Source: Thermosporothrix hazakensis
GTDB taxonomy: Bacteria > Chloroflexota > Ktedonobacteria > Ktedonobacterales > Ktedonobacteraceae
Reading direction: 5' to 3'
Assembly: GCF_003253565.1 (NCBI RefSeq)
Contig: NZ_QKUF01000007.1
Coordinates: 62,001 to 126,000 of the forward strand
Length of the DNA: 64,000 nt
Shown here: piece by piece, positions 51,526 through 60,675 of the stretch
Layout of the letters: each line of letters opens with the position of its first letter
Position numbering within the stretch: position 1 is the stretch's first letter
Notes under the pieces: generated by a model
Seen by the model: only the letters and a program-made list of their open reading frames with translations
Database searches by the model: none
What the model was told of the DNA's origin: nothing
Translations under genes and position numbers: made by a program

Positions 51526-52413
51526 ATGAACATCTCAGGAACCGGACCGAAGCAACCACTCTCTTCCCAACCATCACGTGATGCAGTGCCAAGACGGCTG
51601 ATTGTGACAGTAAGCGTTGTTGCCTTCGCTATCAGTGATTGGTCGCTCTGGGTGCTGTTGCGTGAGGGGCCCTGGGGCCCGCCTATGCGGTTGGTTCTGG
51701 GGAATGAGGCTGTGCTTGATTCGGTCGAGCGTACGCTTGAAGCGCTATTGCTCTGGCCGCGAAGCGCTCCGCTGGTGCAGTTAAAAGCGGGTTGGCAAGA
51801 ACAGAAGGTGCATGTATGGGGCAGCAATGAGCAAGGGGCTGCTGTCTCGCTGATTCATAGTATCCTGTTGCGAGCCAATCGCGATCAACTTCGCCCGAAT
51901 CTGCATAAGCAGCCAATCCCAAGTTTGCATGTAGGTTGGGTGCCCGTCGAGGATGTAGAGGCGGGACGAAGAGAACTTGATCCCGATATGAAGCCGGTGC
52001 TCTCGGCTGCACTGCATACGTTGCGCTCATATATCGTTCGTGAGCCCGAACTGATTCTGCGTTACCTTGCCGACATGGGGAAGATGGGTACAATGGCAAA
52101 GGAAGAGGGAAGCTGGCGCACTGGCAAGCAAGTCAACGGGACGAATCGTGAAACGCTGCCGTTAAATGTAATCAAGGAGCCAGAAACAGGCGACGGCATT
52201 TTGACGCTCGCCGAGGCAAATTTGCTCTATCGGGCCTTCTTCCCGCCAGATGAACAGGTAGACCTTTCAAACCTCCGCCGGCGCTTTCTGGCAACGAATC
52301 GTCTGGAACCCGTTGATGAGGAACGTCATGTGCGAGGCCGAGAGATGGAGTGGCGGCGTGTCAGCCGGGCCTACCGTTATACAGGGGATACTGGTATTCC
52401 TGATAAAGTCTGA
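51526..52413 (+). CDS. Nudix-related protein with NrtR-like winged-helix C-terminus
   Basis: Residues about 25-165 look like a divergent Nudix-type fold: VSVVAFAISDW and VLLREGPWGPPMRL occupy the places of the first strands, but the G-x5-E-x7-REUXEE box is not present, so catalysis is unlikely. The C-terminus (about 230-295), LTLAEANLLYRAFFPPDEQV then LSNLRRRFLATNRLEPV, matches the winged helix of NrtR-type Nudix regulators of NAD metabolism. ATG 51526 with GGAGGG upstream is used. Possibly a transcription factor sensing a nucleotide metabolite. The cobalamin adenosyltransferase gene starts 35 bases later. Confidence 0.6.
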   Translation: MNISGTGPKQPLSSQPSRDAVPRRLIVTVSVVAFAISDWSLWVLLREGPWGPPMRLVLGNEAVLDSVERTLEALLLWPRSAPLVQLKAGWQEQKVHVWGSNEQGAAVSLIHSILLRANRDQLRPNLHKQPIPSLHVGWVPVEDVEAGRRELDPDMKPVLSAALHTLRSYIVREPELILRYLADMGKMGTMAKEEGSWRTGKQVNGTNRETLPLNVIKEPETGDGILTLAEANLLYRAFFPPDEQVDLSNLRRRFLATNRLEPVDEERHVRGREMEWRRVSRAYRYTGDTGIPDKV

Positions 52414-52448
52414 GAACAGGAAACTGTTTCCTGGAAAGGAGAGGTGTT

Positions 52449-52994
52449 ATGGCAAAGGTGACAACAGGTTCGGGCGATACCGGCTATACCGGTTTATTGG
52501 GCAGCCAACGCGTCCCGAAATATGATCCTCGTCCCGATACTTTTGGGACGGTTGATGAGGCAACATCGGCGCTTGGTCTGGCACGAGCTGTGGCACAGGA
52601 TCAGACGGTCAAGGATATTCTGTTTCGTGTTCAGCAAGAGCTGTATGTCTTGATGGGGGAACTGGCTACACCTCCTGAACACTATGAGACCCTGGGTCTG
52701 CGCATGACAAAAGAGCATGTGGCCCAACTGGAGCAGATAGAGGAGGAGTTAAAGAGCAAGGTTGAGATTCCCAATAAGTTCATTATTCCTGGCGACACTG
52801 TCGATGGCGCTGCCCTCGATCTCGCACGCACTATTATTCGGCGGGCTGAACGGATGGCGGTCAAGTTACTGCATGATGGAGTCATCCAGAACGGCGAAGT
52901 GGTACGTTATCTCAATCGCCTCTCCGATCTGATTTTTATTCTTGCCCGGTATATTGAGGTGACTTCCTCCCTCGCTCAGCGTCCAGAACGCTAA
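52449..52994 (+). CDS. pduO: ATP:cob(I)alamin adenosyltransferase, PduO type
   Basis: Transfers adenosyl from ATP to cob(I)alamin to make coenzyme B12. PduO-type motifs: TTGSGDTGYTGLLG (the TkxGDxGxT ATP loop, residues 5-18), VDEATSALGLARA (residues 36-48) and, in the C-terminal half, RTIIRRAERMAV followed by VVRYLNRLSDLIFILAR. 181 aa is normal. It suggests that B12-dependent enzymes operate in this organism and complements cobA at 22.9 kb. Preceded by GGAAAGGAGAGG ribosome site and probably co-transcribed with the upstream regulator-like gene. Confidence 0.93.
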   Translation: MAKVTTGSGDTGYTGLLGSQRVPKYDPRPDTFGTVDEATSALGLARAVAQDQTVKDILFRVQQELYVLMGELATPPEHYETLGLRMTKEHVAQLEQIEEELKSKVEIPNKFIIPGDTVDGAALDLARTIIRRAERMAVKLLHDGVIQNGEVVRYLNRLSDLIFILARYIEVTSSLAQRPER

Positions 52995-53162
52995 AAATGT
53001 GAACTACTTCACAGAAATTACGCGTTGTATTGCTGATAATTAGAGAGTGGAAGTTTATGCCCTCAAAGAGAAACACGGGACTGGCTAAAATCTGATCGAG
53101 ACAAAATAGGAGTAATGGGCATTGTCTAGCGTAGAGGGAACTGAAATCAGCCGCTCAATAAA

Positions 53163-53765
53163 ATGGTTCTGATGAATGCTGTAGAAAATGAGTCGCGGCT
53201 TGTTATAGAGGCGTGCGAGGGATCAGTCACTGCTTTTGAAGCGCTGGTGGTGCTGTATGAGCCTCGTATCAGACGGATGATCTATGGAATGACACGTGAT
53301 GAGCAACTCACTCAGGATATCTGTCAGGAAACTTTTCTGTCAGCATATCGAGCGCTGCCCCGTATGAACGGGCATGATTTGCGCTTCGCTCCCTGGCTCT
53401 ATCGCATTGCGTTGAACCAGTTGCGCAGTGAGTGGCGTAAACGAAAACATGTAACGATTGTTCCGTTTGGCTCTTCAGCGGTTGGTGACAATGATACCTC
53501 GTTTGAAGAACAGGTAGAAGATGGTGCGCTGCTGGACAACCCATTTGAAGAAGGCGTTGCAGAGCGTGATCTGGTAAAGCGTGTCCTGTCACGCTTGCCA
53601 CAGAACTCGGTGATGTGCTTGCTGCTGGATGCAGAGGGTTTTTCCTATAATGAGATTGCAGAAATAATGCAAGATACGCTCTCAGCAGTAAGAAGCCGTT
53701 TATCTCGCGCTCGCCAGGCTTTTCAACGCATCTACTCCGGCCTTGATCAGGAAGGAAGAAGATGA
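53163..53765 (+). CDS. ECF-type RNA polymerase sigma factor
   Basis: A two-domain sigma-70 family factor. Region 2 (about residues 22-95) includes the -10 recognition stretch DEQLTQDICQETFLSAYRAL and FAPWLYRIALNQLRSEWRKR; region 4 (about 135-192) has PQNSVMCLLLDAEGFSYNEI and the helix-turn-helix EIMQDTLSAVRSRLSRARQ. The linker holds an acidic insertion. ATG 53163 or 53172 may be used. It overlaps the next gene by 4 bases (ATGA), the usual coupling of an ECF factor with its anti-sigma factor. Signal unknown. Confidence 0.92.
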   Translation: MVLMNAVENESRLVIEACEGSVTAFEALVVLYEPRIRRMIYGMTRDEQLTQDICQETFLSAYRALPRMNGHDLRFAPWLYRIALNQLRSEWRKRKHVTIVPFGSSAVGDNDTSFEEQVEDGALLDNPFEEGVAERDLVKRVLSRLPQNSVMCLLLDAEGFSYNEIAEIMQDTLSAVRSRLSRARQAFQRIYSGLDQEGRR

Positions 53766-55357
53766 AGGATACTACACCAGAGTCGTCTAAGCGGGACCTC
53801 CCCACCTGCCCGCTCAGTAGACACTGTTTACGTTTGGTTGATGAATTGGTCCGTAGCGATGAGCAGTTAGATCTCCTTGCTTCTGAATTAGATCTAGATG
53901 ATGAACTGTTGTTGCGTCGTCTGCGCGATCATATTCCGACCTGCCCTGCTTGCCAGGACGCTCTAGAACAGGCACGGCATGTACGCGAGCAGCAGCGGAC
54001 CCAGTTGCAGGCGTGGCTCGCTCAAGCAGAACGACGTGTTCCTGCAACGACTGATCGTATTCTGGCCGCGCTTCGCGAGGAGGCGTCCAGACAACCGATT
54101 GCATTACAGGAGAAACCGGCGCGTAACGGTCGGTTGCTCTCACCCGAATGGCAGCCCGCGAACAGGAAAGTGATCGCGCCACGTCAGTCGGTCCTGAAGA
54201 AGGCTTTTGTGACTTTTTCGGCGCTTGCGGCGCTTCTGATTGCTGCTGTCGGGCTGCTTGGCATCTTTTCACTGCAATTCTTGCAGCATGGAACGCAGCA
54301 GCAGCCCACACAGGGGAGTACGGAACTGAAAACAACTGCTGTGCAACAACAAAAGGTTGTCCCTGCAAGCACATGGTCTTCCCTGCTTGCTGTGGAGAAG
54401 GTGCAACAGCAGGAAAACCTGGTTCTGTACAACCCGGCAAATGGACAGAAAGCGGTAATTGTATCATCAATCTGTCCGCAGAAGCCGAACACATCCAAGA
54501 TCTCGCACAAACCTGCTGATGAGGTGCTGTATCAATGCACAGAAGCTGATCGCATGACCTATTATTTGTTAAGAGGGCAGAAGAGCTTTAGCGTCAGTGG
54601 GGCCCACACACACAGTGATAGAGACTATAATGCCGTCTGGAATACTGATGATAAATCTATCTTTACCTATACAGATACTGCCATTATCGTCTTTCATCCT
54701 GGTGATGGTACAAGACGGGATATCCCTTATACGCTGAATGCGCAACATCTACACTTCGCCTATAAAAACACGCTATATTATACCGTGCGGGTAGAGGGCG
54801 AGCCGGGATTAGAGCTCAGGCGGTTTAATCTCGAAACCAAAGAGATGGATGTGCTCCTGACGGGGGTAAAGATACAGGGTGAGCTGGTCATGAGCCCTCT
54901 GGGTGATGCGCTCTACTTTTCCGGCTCCTTTAAGAATATGCAAGGTTTCTTCCGGTTGCAACTGATGGGAGAGACGCCCAGACTTATCGGCAAGGCGCAG
55001 ACGCTGGCTGGTTTCGACAGCTACACTTTTAACCCTATCGTATTGCAGACAAACGGGCTGGCTGATCTGATCGAGATTGATGCTACTGATGGTTCAGTGA
55101 TCAAGACGCTGGCAAGAGATGTCGCTCCGGGATCGAGTGAGGTTTTAACTGATGTTGCGCTGCTGTCGCCTGAAGAGAATACAATGCTGATCACAGCGGG
55201 CAGATATCCTGATGGCACAGTGCGATACTGGTATCGCAGCTTGACAGGGACGCAGGAGCCCAAAATGATCTTTCAGTCAACGAACGCGAAAACTGATCCT
55301 GTACACTCCTTGCAATGGATTGGATGGAGCATGTTGCTGGCAAGCCCGGATGAGTAA
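53762..55357 (+). CDS. Membrane anti-sigma factor with extracellular propeller-like domain
   Basis: The cytoplasmic N-terminus contains the zinc-binding anti-sigma motif H57-x3-C61-x2-C64 (DHIPTCPACQDAL), which should hold the ECF factor. A basic stretch precedes one membrane helix at about 148-172 (TFSALAALLIAAVGLLGIFS). Residues 200-531 are outside the cell and show repeated four-stranded blocks such as DDKSIFTYTDTAIIVFHPGD and GDALYFSGSFKNMQGFFRL, resembling a TolB/beta-propeller sensor. The fusion of anti-sigma and sensor in one 531-residue chain suggests direct detection of an extracellular signal. Start overlaps the sigma gene stop. Confidence 0.85.
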   Translation: MKDTTPESSKRDLPTCPLSRHCLRLVDELVRSDEQLDLLASELDLDDELLLRRLRDHIPTCPACQDALEQARHVREQQRTQLQAWLAQAERRVPATTDRILAALREEASRQPIALQEKPARNGRLLSPEWQPANRKVIAPRQSVLKKAFVTFSALAALLIAAVGLLGIFSLQFLQHGTQQQPTQGSTELKTTAVQQQKVVPASTWSSLLAVEKVQQQENLVLYNPANGQKAVIVSSICPQKPNTSKISHKPADEVLYQCTEADRMTYYLLRGQKSFSVSGAHTHSDRDYNAVWNTDDKSIFTYTDTAIIVFHPGDGTRRDIPYTLNAQHLHFAYKNTLYYTVRVEGEPGLELRRFNLETKEMDVLLTGVKIQGELVMSPLGDALYFSGSFKNMQGFFRLQLMGETPRLIGKAQTLAGFDSYTFNPIVLQTNGLADLIEIDATDGSVIKTLARDVAPGSSEVLTDVALLSPEENTMLITAGRYPDGTVRYWYRSLTGTQEPKMIFQSTNAKTDPVHSLQWIGWSMLLASPDE

Positions 55358-55363
55358 TCAGAG

Positions 55364-55404
55364 AAAAAGCCCGCATGGATAGAGATCATCCCCACCATGC
55401 GGGC
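55364..55404 (-). terminator. Terminator of the O-methyltransferase gene
   Basis: On the minus strand GCCCGCATGG (55404-55395) pairs with CCATGCGGGC (55378-55369), followed by TTTTTCTC. It may also stop the convergent anti-sigma transcript. Confidence 0.8.
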
Positions 55405-55410
55405 GTGTGG

Positions 55411-56079
55411 TCAGGCTTCAGGCAGAACAACCGAGATATTGTAGCCATCAGTGTGGTTACCATCACTCATTGGAAGCGAGATGGAGCGTAAACGAGGGTG
55501 TGTGGCCGTTTGCTTGTTGTAGGTATAGAGCGCAGCCGTGCTTCCCGTGTCACCGGCTGCTGGCTCAACCAGGGCTTGCCCATTTCTGATACAGTTGTCA
55601 GCGACGATAATGCTTCCCGGGCGACTCAGCTTCAGTGCCCAATCCAGATACTGCGGGTAGGATGGCTTGTCCGCGTCGATAAAGATGAGGTCGAAAGGCG
55701 CTTCATCCTGAAGCGTCGGCAAGAGATCGAGAGCCGCCCCGACCCGGACTTTCGTTCTGGCGGTGATCTGCGCTCTGTCCAGCGATTGGCGAACGACCTC
55801 TGCATGTTTGGCGCTGACTTCTAGCGTAATAAAGGTGCCGTGTGCTGGCAGGGATCGCGCCAGCCAGATGCCACTATAGCCCGCGAGTGCACCAATTTCC
55901 AGGATCTTTTGTGCGTTACAGGCTGCGGCCAGCACCTGAAGCAACTTTCCCTGAAGCGGTGATATCTGGATCTCGGGTAGTCCCGCCTCCTTTGCTGCCA
56001 CAAGCGCTTGTTGTAGCGCGGCATCTTCGGGAGCAAAGAGCTGCTCCAAAGCGCCTGTAATCTTTTCGGTATCACTCAT
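55411..56079 (-). CDS. O-methyltransferase (catechol/caffeoyl-CoA OMT-like)
   Basis: A class I SAM-dependent methyltransferase of the O-methyltransferase family 3: SAM motif KILEIGALAGYSGIWLARSL (about residues 59-78), acidic strand TFITLEVSAKHAEVV, and the metal/catalytic block FIDADKPSYPQYLDWAL with the second Asp in IIVADNCIRNGQ. The C-terminal MSDGNHTDGYNISVVLP is typical. A metal-dependent catechol or similar hydroxyl methylation is likely; substrate unknown. ATG 56079 is preferred; the frame extends to 56166, overlapping the regulator gene. It lies 76 bases downstream of the giant regulator in the same direction. Confidence 0.9.
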   Translation of the reverse strand: MSDTEKITGALEQLFAPEDAALQQALVAAKEAGLPEIQISPLQGKLLQVLAAACNAQKILEIGALAGYSGIWLARSLPAHGTFITLEVSAKHAEVVRQSLDRAQITARTKVRVGAALDLLPTLQDEAPFDLIFIDADKPSYPQYLDWALKLSRPGSIIVADNCIRNGQALVEPAAGDTGSTAALYTYNKQTATHPRLRSISLPMSDGNHTDGYNISVVLPEA

Positions 56080-56155
56080 AATGATTTCATACCTTTCTTG
56101 TTTTCTTCTAACCGGCTTCGGCGTATTCAGCGTGAAGCAAGTTAGCGTATGCTTC

Positions 56156-59100
56156 TTACGACACATCCTCGCTTCGCTTTTCGTAGTTCTTGATGAGTTT
56201 TTGAACGTAGCTCAACGGCTGATGTGCGTGTGCTTTGACAAGGATCTGACGGGCTTTATAGAGATAAGAGAGCGCCTGTCGCTGTCCTTCCTCCGTCTGA
56301 CGGGCCAGCAATGCGGATGCATAATAATATAGGGTATTCGCATAGTCAAGCCGAAAGTAGAATTTATGCCCGAGATTCAGGGCTCGCATAAAGAAGCTGT
56401 CTGCCTGCTGATAGTCCCTTTGCTCGTTTGCGATCAAACCCATCAAGCAGAGCGGGAAGCTGGCGCTTGTCCAGGCTTTGGTGCGATTGATCTCGTTCAC
56501 AACGTGCTCGGCCAGTTGTCTGGCCTGCTCCAGATCGTGTAACAGATAGGCGATATACGCAAGCAGATGCTGCGCCTCATAGATGCAGATAGGCTCAATC
56601 TCCACATCATCTGTTGTTAGAATATGGTGCAGGCTATATTGTGCGCGTCGGAGTAACTGGAGGCTATATACGGAGAGCTGCCGAGATGCTCGCTTTTCAG
56701 GAAGATACAGTTCTTCCTGCATAATTGCACGATAGATACGAAGGGTATTCAGGCTGAGCCGTGCAAAGCTAATGGAGTGCCTGTTCTTCATCAGCCGTCC
56801 AAGTTTGAGGGCTCGCAGGATGTAGGTGCCAGCCTGTTGCAGATCGCCTTTTTCCAGTTGAATGTATGCCATACGCACACAGAACCACTGTACGCCTTCT
56901 CGCCCGTTGTATTCTTCCTTCAGGGCAAGGCATTGCAGCGCGTAGTTTTCAGCTTCTTGCAGATTCCCATGAAAGAAGTAGATGTTGGCGAAATTCCCGA
57001 TAATAGTCGATTTTAAGGGCAAGTCACCGCTGCGTTCTGCCAGTGAGAGCGCCTGTTGTAGATAAGTATATGCCTTTTGCAGCTCGCCAAGCGTGATATA
57101 GACGGTGCTCAGGTTATTGTAGATTCTGGCAGTATCCAGGATATGATTGACCTGTTCAAAGAACTGGGCTGCTAGATGAAGGTGTTTCAGGGCGGCATCC
57201 TGATTTCCCAGGCTGCTTTCAACCAGTCCGAGCACCTCGTGTCCACGCGCAACCTCAAGAGAGTTTCCCGTTAAGATGCGTTCAATACGGGTCTGAGGGC
57301 GTTGTGAGGCGGTTGGAAGCATCTCGTAAAAGGGGCAGATCTGATTCTCGGTACAATCGCTGAATGTTGCCAGAGCCTCCTGGAGATACTGCTGCGCCCG
57401 CTTGAAATGACCTTCAATACGAAACAGGGAAGCAATGCTGATCTGGACGCAGACCCAGCCGATACCTTTGGTGCTGTTGGGAAGCATCAGAGTGCGCCGA
57501 GCCTCTTCGTAGTAATGGTGAGCCTGAATGCCATCGCCACGCATATGATAGAGGTGTCCTAACTCCCGGAGCAGAAGGCCCTGTATCTGCGTATCTAACC
57601 GTTCCTTTTCTGCCTCGTCCATCTCGGCAGGGTAGGCCTGATGCAGAAAATCGGGGCGGGTACGAAGCGCAAGCGTGCAATGGTAGGCAGCTTGCGCCAC
57701 TGTAAAGAGACCCAGGATCGAGCAGCATTCCGCGATGTATTCGACAAGCAGACTGGTATGGTGCAGGTGCTCAACTCTGTCCTGTTGGGCAAGGAGTGCC
57801 AGTTGTTGTTGAAGCTGACTTTGTAGCTCGGTATTTTCCTGGATTGAAAGCGGGGACGGCTGTTGTCCTGATAGCGCCTGAAGCGCCAACACATAATAGC
57901 GCAGGGCCTCGGAATAGGATCCCAGGTTATAGGCGCGATGTCCGGCCAGCTCTGCATAGTGAATGAGCTGAGCTGTATCACCTCCCCCTTTACAGAGGTG
58001 ATAGACGATCTCGGACGCGATTTTCTCTTGCATGGTATCGCTATGGGCAACCTGAATCGCTTCTGCTGCTTTGCGATGCAATTGCGCCCGGCGGGCCGCC
58101 GAAAGCCGCTCATATAGATGACTGATAATCAATGGGTGCCAGAAGTGATAGGTGATGTGCGCTCCTGTTCCCTCCTCGGTCAACAAACCCGCATAGAGCG
58201 CCTCTTCCAGCAAGTCGAGTACAGCATCCTCGCTCTGCTCACGTGTCATGGGAAGCAGGTGGCGTAGCTCAAAGGAGCCTCCCAGGACAGCCGCCTTGCT
58301 GAGCAAGTTCTGACATTCAGCGCTTAAACGTCCGAGGCGACGTTCCAGCACAGATGAGATCGCCTCAGGTAGCATGCCAGTGGTTGTCTCTCTCTGGCCC
58401 TGTCTTTCCTCGGTACTGGTAGGCAGGACAATCGCCCGCGCCAGCTCTTCGGCAAAGAAGGGGTTCCCGGCGGCCTGCTGCTGGATGTTTTCAACCACCT
58501 CCTGAGGCAGATGAGAGACCAGTGAGCCAATCTGGGCATGTGTGAGCGGTTGGACCGTGATCGCGACGATTGCCTGTTCTCGGCAAAGATCTGCAATCAG
58601 CGTGCGAAGCTTATGCTGCGCTGGAAGCTCTCCGTCCCGACAGGTTGCGAGGATCAGGACGCGCTGATCCTGGAGATGATGTACCAGATAGGTGAGCAGG
58701 TCAATGCTGCTTGCATCGGTCCAGTGCAGGTCATCAAGAACCAGCAGCAGTGGTTGAGTCTGTCCGATCATTCCAAGCAAGCCGAGAGTTGCTTCCCAGA
58801 GTAAGAGCCGTTCCTGTTCATGAAAAACGGCTGGCACAGACCGCTGAAATTGTGTGTTATAGCGGGCCAGCTCAGGCAATAAGCCGCTGAGTCGTTCGAT
58901 ATGAAAGGGCAGGGTCGTGAGCCCCTGCTGATCCTGTGAAAGCAACTCATAGAAAGAGGGGCTTGCGCTGAGCAACGCACGAAGTAGCTCGGTCCACGGA
59001 CGGTAGGGAATCGAGGTTTCCTGCTCAAAAGAGCGGCTCCATGCAATGGCCCATCCACGCGCGTATGCTTCCATGCTGAGCTCTTCGGCGAGGCGGGTTT

Positions 59101-60427
59101 TTCCGATACCTGTTTCTCCTTGAAGCAGCGCGAAATGGATTGTTTTGCGGCGCGGCACCGACGGGCCTGTTTGTGGGGTGAGAAGCTGTTCGCCGCCGTC
59201 AGGATGGGGACGCTGTGCCTCAGTTGCTTCAAGCGTGCGGAGTAGTTGGCGCAAGCGGTGAAACTCCTGCTCGCGCCCGATTAAGGGACTCTGGTTATGG
59301 CGTCCAAGCTGGAAGGCTGGACGGAGAAAGTGAAAAGGCTTTCGTGTGCCCTCTGGGTGCCCGGCAGGCGGCGTTTTTGCAGTGGAAGTCGGTTGCTGCG
59401 CTGTTTTGCTACCAGGCATAGGCGGAATATGTCCCTTGCGTAGCGCCTCATAGAGCGCGACTGTTTCCGGCAAGGGGTCGCTTTCGTACTCGCGTTGGAG
59501 CATGAGAACATGACGACGATACACCTGAAGTGCTTCACCGCGCCGATCCAGGTGCGTTAGCAGGAGCATCAGCCGTTGCAGTGCCGTTTCATTGGTTGGC
59601 TCGGCAGTTCGCAGGCGGTCGAGCGTCTCCATTGCATTGACGTATGCTTCTTGTTCAATGTAGAGGTCGGTAAGCTTGAGCAACAGCCCGATCCAGGCGC
59701 GTTGCAGGGCATCGCGCCGGTGCGCAGCCCATTCAGAATAGAGCTCTTCCAGAAGATAGTGGCCCTGGTAAAGTTCGGCTGCTTGTTCCAGAAGATGTCT
59801 TGCCTGTCGAGGGTCGCTGCTCGCGCTGGCCTCTTTAATCAGGCTCTCAAACGCCTCGGCATCAACCCAGATGTAGGTGCTATCTGCCAGTTCGAGGATA
59901 TCACGTTCAAGACGCAACATCCGTGAGGCGGCGGGACGTGCGATATCAGGTTCGAGGATCAGGCGAAGCTCATGCACGGCTCCGTTCAGACGGTTCGCGG
60001 CAACAGTGATATCGAGTTCGGGCCAGAGATATTCCATCACCTGTTCTCGACCCAGGCGGCGTCCCGGATTGCTGAGCAGACAACCGAGCAGTGCTCGGGC
60101 ACGTCGACGGTGCCAGGTACGACTATCAACCGCAACCCATTCATCGCCTATTTTACGTTCAATCCGGAATTGGCCAAGAAGGTAAATGCGGAGAGCAGGT
60201 CTGCTGGTATGGTGGGACAGCTCTTTCCCTTCGGCCTTTCGCAGCAGTTGGGTCGCTTCTATATGTTCAGGTAAGCGGGTGCCAATGTACTTACTGATTG
60301 TCTTGCCGTTCTCGCTCCAATAAGCATACCAATAAGGCCCATGACCTGAGCCGCCATCCCGGCATTTGCGACAGCGGGGCTTGCCACAGCGGGTAAATTG
60401 TTGACGATAGGTAACTTTTCCGTTCAT
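56156..60427 (-). CDS. Giant transcriptional regulator: Cys-knuckle, BTAD/winged helix, AAA ATPase, TPR
   Basis: A 1423-residue SARP/LAL-like regulator. Order of parts: residues 1-60 hold a DUF6788-like cysteine motif (C14, C19, C22 in FTRCGKPRCRKC, then GPYWYAYW); about 75-185 a winged helix (HRRRARALLGCLLSNPGRRL); about 200-340 a bacterial transcriptional activator domain of helical repeats; about 385-720 an AAA/STAND ATPase with Walker A GETGIGKTRLAEE (K443) and Walker B LLLVLDDLHWTDASS; 740-1420 TPR repeats. Such proteins switch on target operons on ligand binding; targets and ligand here are unknown. The cysteine module at the N-terminus is unusual for the family. No close target is evident apart from the downstream O-methyltransferase. 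Confidence 0.88.
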   Translation of the reverse strand: MNGKVTYRQQFTRCGKPRCRKCRDGGSGHGPYWYAYWSENGKTISKYIGTRLPEHIEATQLLRKAEGKELSHHTSRPALRIYLLGQFRIERKIGDEWVAVDSRTWHRRRARALLGCLLSNPGRRLGREQVMEYLWPELDITVAANRLNGAVHELRLILEPDIARPAASRMLRLERDILELADSTYIWVDAEAFESLIKEASASSDPRQARHLLEQAAELYQGHYLLEELYSEWAAHRRDALQRAWIGLLLKLTDLYIEQEAYVNAMETLDRLRTAEPTNETALQRLMLLLTHLDRRGEALQVYRRHVLMLQREYESDPLPETVALYEALRKGHIPPMPGSKTAQQPTSTAKTPPAGHPEGTRKPFHFLRPAFQLGRHNQSPLIGREQEFHRLRQLLRTLEATEAQRPHPDGGEQLLTPQTGPSVPRRKTIHFALLQGETGIGKTRLAEELSMEAYARGWAIAWSRSFEQETSIPYRPWTELLRALLSASPSFYELLSQDQQGLTTLPFHIERLSGLLPELARYNTQFQRSVPAVFHEQERLLLWEATLGLLGMIGQTQPLLLVLDDLHWTDASSIDLLTYLVHHLQDQRVLILATCRDGELPAQHKLRTLIADLCREQAIVAITVQPLTHAQIGSLVSHLPQEVVENIQQQAAGNPFFAEELARAIVLPTSTEERQGQRETTTGMLPEAISSVLERRLGRLSAECQNLLSKAAVLGGSFELRHLLPMTREQSEDAVLDLLEEALYAGLLTEEGTGAHITYHFWHPLIISHLYERLSAARRAQLHRKAAEAIQVAHSDTMQEKIASEIVYHLCKGGGDTAQLIHYAELAGHRAYNLGSYSEALRYYVLALQALSGQQPSPLSIQENTELQSQLQQQLALLAQQDRVEHLHHTSLLVEYIAECCSILGLFTVAQAAYHCTLALRTRPDFLHQAYPAEMDEAEKERLDTQIQGLLLRELGHLYHMRGDGIQAHHYYEEARRTLMLPNSTKGIGWVCVQISIASLFRIEGHFKRAQQYLQEALATFSDCTENQICPFYEMLPTASQRPQTRIERILTGNSLEVARGHEVLGLVESSLGNQDAALKHLHLAAQFFEQVNHILDTARIYNNLSTVYITLGELQKAYTYLQQALSLAERSGDLPLKSTIIGNFANIYFFHGNLQEAENYALQCLALKEEYNGREGVQWFCVRMAYIQLEKGDLQQAGTYILRALKLGRLMKNRHSISFARLSLNTLRIYRAIMQEELYLPEKRASRQLSVYSLQLLRRAQYSLHHILTTDDVEIEPICIYEAQHLLAYIAYLLHDLEQARQLAEHVVNEINRTKAWTSASFPLCLMGLIANEQRDYQQADSFFMRALNLGHKFYFRLDYANTLYYYASALLARQTEEGQRQALSYLYKARQILVKAHAHQPLSYVQKLIKNYEKRSEDVS

Positions 60428-60512
60428 TTTGTGTGCCTATCTGCTGTGCAGGAACAGGGAAATAAAGGTTGTTCGTATACATCATGACAAGAGGTAGAAG
60501 AATACGATAGCA

Positions 60513-60542
60513 TTATAACCTAGAATAGATTGCCATAACAAT
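60513..60542 (-). promoter_or_regulatory. Promoter candidate for the giant regulator
   Basis: On the minus strand TTGTTA (60542-60537), an 18-base spacer and a perfect TATAAT (60518-60513), 85 bases before ATG 60427. Confidence 0.45.
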
Positions 60543-60675
60543 GTGATAGCCGATGTTGCAACCCTGAAAGCTGGCAGAGAAACGCGTTCTGATGCGTAGA
60601 AACTGGAGGTGTGCTAAGATAACCACAAGGTACTGATTTTTCCGATCTCAGCATGTCAGTCGAGAATACATTACC

